Both the position numbers and the translations under genes were made by a program. From positions 1-64,000 of the forward strand of contig CAMCDS010000004.1 in the NCBI GenBank assembly GCA_945873625.1: DNA of 64,000 nt, written 5' to 3'. Shown here one piece after another: positions 60,529 through 64,000 of this stretch. Position 1 is the stretch's first letter. The number at the start of each line of letters is the position of its first letter. This DNA is from an uncultured Porphyromonadaceae bacterium. Lineage in GTDB: Bacteria > Bacteroidota > Bacteroidia > Bacteroidales > Muribaculaceae. Below the pieces are notes generated by a model. The model was given only the letters and a program-made list of their open reading frames with translations, searched no databases and was not told the origin of the DNA.

Positions 60529-61311
60529 ATGAAACAGTTTATACACAGAATATTGATGCTGGTCGGCCTTATCGCCGGACTGGCGGCCTCCGTCTCTGCC
60601 TACGAGCCGATGCTTGTCGAAGGCCGCACATGGACTTATGTACAACACAGCCATGCTCCCGGCCTTGTCGAATATGTAAGGTGTATCGAGGGGGATACTG
60701 TAGTCGACGGAAAGACCTACCGGCGGCTGGTCGACGCAGAAAATGGGGCGGTAAAGGCGTATATGCGTGAGGAAGCAGAGAAAGTTTACAGACTGAAATT
60801 CAATGAGGACGGCACCACGGATTTCGGAAATGAGACGTTGCTATATGACTTCAGCATACCGGTGGACTCAACGTTTACCATTCAGGGAATAAGCGAATAT
60901 GACGGAGGTCTGGGCGACTATCAATTGACTGTATTGAAGTCCGAGACAAAAGTCGTCTCAGACTGTGCGTCAATAGTCAAGACAGTTGCAAGAATATATG
61001 ACTTCGGAGCCGGGAACTACGGCGTACCCCTTACATTTGTAGAACGTCTTGGGTGCCTTGACCACGCCACTCTTGAAACAATATACATAGATCCATATCC
61101 CACGGGGCAGGTTTATTTCCCATATTTGTATACGGTAAAAGATAAGGACGGTACCCTGCTTTACGATTACCAAAAGTATAACGGGATAGAGAGTAACATC
61201 GTCGACAATAACTCAGACGGGCGGATGTACGACCTGATGGGCCGCGAGATACGCGAGCCGCAGCGCGGCACCGTCTACATCCAGGACGGCCGCAAGAAAG
61301 TGCAGAGGTAA
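60529..61311 (+). CDS. Small secreted protein with T9SS-like end, unknown
   Basis: About 260 residues from the ATG at 60529 (signal peptide MLVGLIAGLAASVSA). The mature part shows strand-rich repeats (VRCIEGDTVVDGKTYRRLVDAENG..) and has no known catalytic motif. The C-terminus (MYDLMGREIREPQRGTVYIQDGRKKV) is shaped like a short sorting or anchor tail. It is third in the block between the two 355-bp repeats. I do not recognise the family. Confidence 0.65.
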   Translation: MKQFIHRILMLVGLIAGLAASVSAYEPMLVEGRTWTYVQHSHAPGLVEYVRCIEGDTVVDGKTYRRLVDAENGAVKAYMREEAEKVYRLKFNEDGTTDFGNETLLYDFSIPVDSTFTIQGISEYDGGLGDYQLTVLKSETKVVSDCASIVKTVARIYDFGAGNYGVPLTFVERLGCLDHATLETIYIDPYPTGQVYFPYLYTVKDKDGTLLYDYQKYNGIESNIVDNNSDGRMYDLMGREIREPQRGTVYIQDGRKKVQR

Positions 61312-61350
61312 GACGCGGAAAAATGTATCCGTGCTGATCCGTACCCATTC

Positions 61351-61707
61351 GTGAGGGCTGCGCCAGCAGACAAAAACTATCCGTGTGCATAAAATCAATC
61401 CTAATCCGAGGGGAGATTTGGGATGAATTTATAGGCGGATTCTTTAGAATCGTGTCGGCTGCGTAGGGACGCACCCTCTGTGCGTCTTCGTGTTCGCGAA
61501 TACATTTTCGGACGTATCGGGATGCGTTTCGTTTTTGGACGCACCGAGGGTGCGTCCCTACGGGCGGATATAAACCATTATTGTCCAAAATCGCGATTAG
61601 TTAAACCGGTAATCCATGCGTGCGGAATCAGCGGACTCTTTTGATTCCTCTAATCCGGGGGGATAATCGGGCGTAGGCGGGTAGAGGCAACAGCCCTCCG
61701 GGGGTTG
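61351..61707. repeat. 357-bp dispersed repeat, copy B
   Basis: The same unit as at 56258-56612, with scattered substitutions. The left inverted arm is damaged (CTCTGTGCGTCT), the right arm intact. Same orientation, so the two copies bracket the three-gene block as direct repeats. Confidence 0.85.
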
Positions 61708-62130
61708 TTTTGACGCGGCGTGGGGGTATACCCCATGTACCTCACTGCGTTCGTTAACATGGGGCAATTGAAAAGGCAACCTCCTCCGGAGGTTGGGCTG
61801 ACGCAGGAGCTTCTTCGAAAGTTGGCTGAGGCAGGTGATAGCCCTGGAGGTTGGGTGGGCGGACACAGGCGGTAGTCCCCGGAGGCTGGGTGGGGGACGC
61901 AGGCAGGAGGAGGTTGGGCGGACGCTGGCGATACCTCCGGAGGAGGTTACATCTTCAATAGCCCCACGTTGACGAGCGGATAGCGAGTCTACGTGGGGTT
62001 ACACATATACCCTCACCTACAACCCCCGAAGGTGGGTTGCATCCGTCAGCAAATGACATGTCCGGCCGGTAGAAGCAACCTCCTTCGGCGGTAGTCGGCG
62101 CAAGACGGACACCAAGGTATTCGGGAGGCT
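61708..62130. repeat. Degenerate array of short GGAGGTTGGG-type repeats
   Basis: Repeated units of about 35-60 bp with GGAGGTTGGG(C/T)GGACGCAGGCG. Perfect CCTCCGGAGG palindromes sit at 61782-61791 and 61934-61943. Two hairpin-like units (about 61726-61770 and 61960-62000; CCCCACGT.. with ACGTGGGG) match the one at 22962-23004. Spacing is irregular, so not CRISPR. Confidence 0.7.
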
Positions 62131-62212
62131 TTGGAGGGTTGTTCTGACAGGTATTCCGAAGGCTTTGCGGGGCGATCGGGCAGGACGGCTCGCTTGTTTC
62201 GATTTTTTTTAT

Positions 62213-62220
62213 TACCTTTG
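62213..62220 (+). promoter_or_regulatory. -7 element of the nnr gene
   Basis: TACCTTTG, 28 nt before the ATG at 62249; a TTG is at 62194-62196 but with only 16 nt spacing. Confidence 0.5.
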
Positions 62221-62248
62221 TCAATTCAAAACCATCGCGCTTTTATTT

Positions 62249-63775
62249 ATGAAGATTTTTAATGCCCAGGCTCTTCAGAGCCTCGACCGCGCCACCTGCG
62301 AGACGCAGGGTATCGACAGCATTCAGCTCATGGAGCGTGCTGCCGAGGCCATCAGCTATGAGATTATCTCCCGTTTCCTCCCCAGCCAGCGCATCGTGGT
62401 GATCGCCGGCCCGGGCAACAACGGCGGCGACGCTCTGGCGGTGGCCCGCATGCTCATGGAGCAGGGCTACAAACGGGTGGAGGTGTTTCTCTTCAATGTC
62501 AGCGGCAAACTGAGCCACGACTGCGACGAGGAGCGCAAGAAGCTGATCGTGATCGAGGGCGTAGACTTCACGGAGGTGAGGCGCGAGTTTACCCCGCCCT
62601 ATCTCGACAGCAACGATGTGGTGGTCGACGGCCTCTTCGGCTCCGGGCTGCGGATGCCGCTGAAGGGGGGATTCAAGTCTGTGGCCCAGCGCATCAACGA
62701 GTCGGGGGCATACGTGATTTCGATCGACGTGCCTTCGGGCCTCTTCGGCGAATGGAACTCGGGGTCGGTGCGCCGCGACATGGTGCATGCCAACCTCACG
62801 CTGGCCATGCAGCTGCCGCGCCTCGCCTTCTTCTTTGAGGAGAACGCCGAGGTGGTGGGGGAATGGAAACTGCTCGACATAGACCTCGACCGCGACAAGA
62901 TGCGCGAGCTTCCATCCGACTTCATGCTGCTCGAACCGCGCAACATCCGTCCGCTGCTGCGTCCTCGCAACCCTTTCAGCGCCAAACGCGACTACGGCTC
63001 GGCGCTGCTGATGGCAGGAAGCATGGGGATGATGGGGGCGGCCATTCTGGCGGCCCGCGGAGCCATCAAGAGCGGCGCGGGGCTCGTAACCGTACACAGC
63101 GCCTCATGCGGCATGCCGGTGGTGCAGACGGCTGTGCCCGAGGCGATGTTCGAGCCTGACCGCAGGGAGCATTTCATCACCGACATGACGCCCCACCACA
63201 CGCATCAGGCGATAGCCGTAGGCCCCGGCATCGGCACCCGCGACGAGACCGTCAGCGCTCTCGAGGCGCTGGTGAAGACGGCCAACGCTCCGCTCGTGCT
63301 CGACGCCGACGCGCTCAACTGCATAGCCAAGCGTCCGGCCATACTCTCGATGCTGCCGGCAGCCACAATCATCACGCCCCACGCAGGCGAGTTCGACCGC
63401 ATCTTCGGCGAAAACCAGTCGTCGGAGCAGAGGCTCACCCGCGCCATCGAGGCCGCCAAGCGCTACAACATCATCATCGTGCTCAAAGGGCATTTCACGG
63501 CCATCGCGCGTCCCACGGGACGAGTGTTCTTCAACTCCACCGGCAACGCCGGCATGGCCACGGCCGGATCGGGCGACGTGCTCACCGGAGTGATTGCCGC
63601 CTTCCTCGCCCAGGGCTACAAGCCGGAACACGCCTCGCTGCTCGGGGTGTTCTTCCACGGCATGGCCGGCGACATGGCCGCCCGCGAGAAGGGGGAACTC
63701 GGCATGGTGGCCTCCGACATAGCCGAGCGCGTCGGAATGGCGGTGAAAGACGTGATGGATGGGAACGTCGGCTGA
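62249..63775 (+). CDS. nnr: Bifunctional NAD(P)H-hydrate epimerase / ADP-dependent dehydratase
   Basis: A 508-residue metabolite-repair enzyme. The N-terminal epimerase (about 1-215; YjeF-N fold, GPGNNGGDALAVAR, VVDGLFGSGLRMPLKGG, SIDVPSGLFGEWNS) converts R to S hydrate. The C-terminal ribokinase-like dehydratase (about 230-508; AGLVTVHSAS, AVGPGIGTRDE, LDADALNCIA, TPHAGEFDRI, TAGSGDVLTGVIAAFLAQG) restores NAD(P)H using ADP. The start at 62249 fits the family N-terminus (KIFNAQALQSLDRATCE). Length is normal. Confidence 0.96.
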   Translation: MKIFNAQALQSLDRATCETQGIDSIQLMERAAEAISYEIISRFLPSQRIVVIAGPGNNGGDALAVARMLMEQGYKRVEVFLFNVSGKLSHDCDEERKKLIVIEGVDFTEVRREFTPPYLDSNDVVVDGLFGSGLRMPLKGGFKSVAQRINESGAYVISIDVPSGLFGEWNSGSVRRDMVHANLTLAMQLPRLAFFFEENAEVVGEWKLLDIDLDRDKMRELPSDFMLLEPRNIRPLLRPRNPFSAKRDYGSALLMAGSMGMMGAAILAARGAIKSGAGLVTVHSASCGMPVVQTAVPEAMFEPDRREHFITDMTPHHTHQAIAVGPGIGTRDETVSALEALVKTANAPLVLDADALNCIAKRPAILSMLPAATIITPHAGEFDRIFGENQSSEQRLTRAIEAAKRYNIIIVLKGHFTAIARPTGRVFFNSTGNAGMATAGSGDVLTGVIAAFLAQGYKPEHASLLGVFFHGMAGDMAAREKGELGMVASDIAERVGMAVKDVMDGNVG

Positions 63776-63811
63776 AGAAGCATGACCACAACATATTCAG
63801 AACAATAAGAA

Positions 63812-64000
63812 ATGAGACTTACACGCAACATACCGGTACTGGTCGCGGCGCTCGCTTTCTTCGCGTCGGCCCCGGCCCAGCAGACCAGAACACTTACGGC
63901 CGACAAACACAATGAATACGGCCTCGTCTACTCCCTTCCCGTAACGGAACTCCGCATCGAGGTAACTGCCACGAAGACAGTGCGCAAGGCAGGCCCCTAC
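63812..64000 (+). CDS. DUF4831-like secreted protein, N-terminal part (cut by window edge)
   Basis: The first 63 codons of a protein with a signal peptide (PVLVAALAFFASAPAQ) and a conserved start of the mature chain (TADKHNEYGLVYSLPVTELRIEV), which matches my memory of Bacteroidetes DUF4831. It lies 36 nt after the NAD(P)HX enzyme on the same strand. Function unknown. It runs past base 64000. Confidence 0.65.
   Translation, partial: MRLTRNIPVLVAALAFFASAPAQQTRTLTADKHNEYGLVYSLPVTELRIEVTATKTVRKAGPY

Larger units (their letters stand above)
61312..62248. other. Gap holding repeat copy B and a degenerate repeat array
   Basis: 937 nt without a gene. It holds repeat copy B (61351-61707), then degenerate short repeats (61708-62130), then a -7 box at 62213-62220. 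Confidence 0.7.

Noticed and set aside
61708-62130. Possible CRISPR array
   Set aside because: Repeats are degenerate, spacing is irregular and there are no cas genes; they match a palindrome family found at 22.8-23.1 kb.
1-64000. tRNA, rRNA, transposase, integrase or phage genes
   Set aside because: None were recognised by eye; only non-autonomous repeats were found. Covariance-model and transposase profile searches would be needed to exclude small or degraded ones.

Overview
The window is a chromosomal piece of a gut-type Bacteroidales, most likely a Muribaculaceae-like genus. Evidence for this: a SusC/SusD/SusE/SusF locus; several secreted proteins ending in type IX secretion (T9SS) type A sorting domains; families largely confined to Bacteroidetes (DUF4836, DUF4919, DUF4831, DUF5683, DUF6377-like, FISUMP); and repeated Bacteroidetes-type promoters (TTTG, about 20 nt, TAnnTTTG). 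Most genes are GC-rich. Two patches are visibly AT-richer: 9.7-11.5 kb and the core of the C25 peptidase at about 58.9-59.9 kb. No rRNA, tRNA, CRISPR array, transposase or phage gene was seen.

Layout. 1-0.6 kb: 5' part of a DEAD-box helicase cut by the window edge. 1.2-9.6 kb: a giant T9SS-exported adhesin-like protein, a membrane TPR/HTH regulator and a complete DEAD-box helicase paralogous to the first. 9.8-11.5 kb: an accessory pair, XRE regulator plus Schlafen-AlbA/ATPase protein. 11.6-19.1 kb: a susCDEF-type glycan-uptake operon with no glycoside hydrolase or regulator beside it. 19.4-22.7 kb: lipoprotein plus ABC transporter operon. 22.7-23.7 kb: repeat-rich spacer. 23.7-26.5 kb: a three-gene operon encoding a steroid 5-alpha-reductase family protein, an Old Yellow Enzyme family flavin reductase and an SDR. 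It resembles gene sets known for bile-acid/steroid A-ring reduction in gut Bacteroidales and is the most interesting system here. A MATE exporter is transcribed divergently from it.

28.2-45.8 kb: conserved housekeeping block. It holds parA-parB-DUF5683-lytic transglycosylase-surE-GT117 (DUF2723), a pair of secreted proteins (FISUMP and T9SS cargo), bifunctional rel (ppGpp), a 7TM-HD phosphohydrolase (c-di-AMP type), two lesser-known genes and a Cys-tailed FKBP isomerase. 46.0-48.4 kb: a MORN-GH25 lysozyme, a stand-alone PAS protein and two tandem paralogous small lipoproteins. 48.7-53.3 kb: glycolysis and cofactor genes (fructose-bisphosphate aldolase, an ion channel, pfkA, NAD kinase, CBS protein). 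53.6-56.2 kb: pdxJ-exbB-exbD-tonB. 56.3-61.7 kb: three secreted-protein genes, including a gingipain-like C25 peptidase with a foreign-looking core, bracketed by two near-identical 355-bp direct repeats. 61.7-62.2 kb: degenerate repeat array. 62.2-64 kb: bifunctional NAD(P)HX repair enzyme and the start of a DUF4831 protein.

Functionally, SusCD and the ExbB/ExbD/TonB genes fit TonB-dependent outer-membrane uptake. The T9SS cargo, lytic transglycosylase and GH25 genes concern the envelope. Rel and the 7TM-HD protein suggest linked nucleotide second-messenger control. All family names come from motif recognition by eye, without database searches. Start codons were often moved downstream of the longest ORF where a promoter or signal peptide made this necessary.
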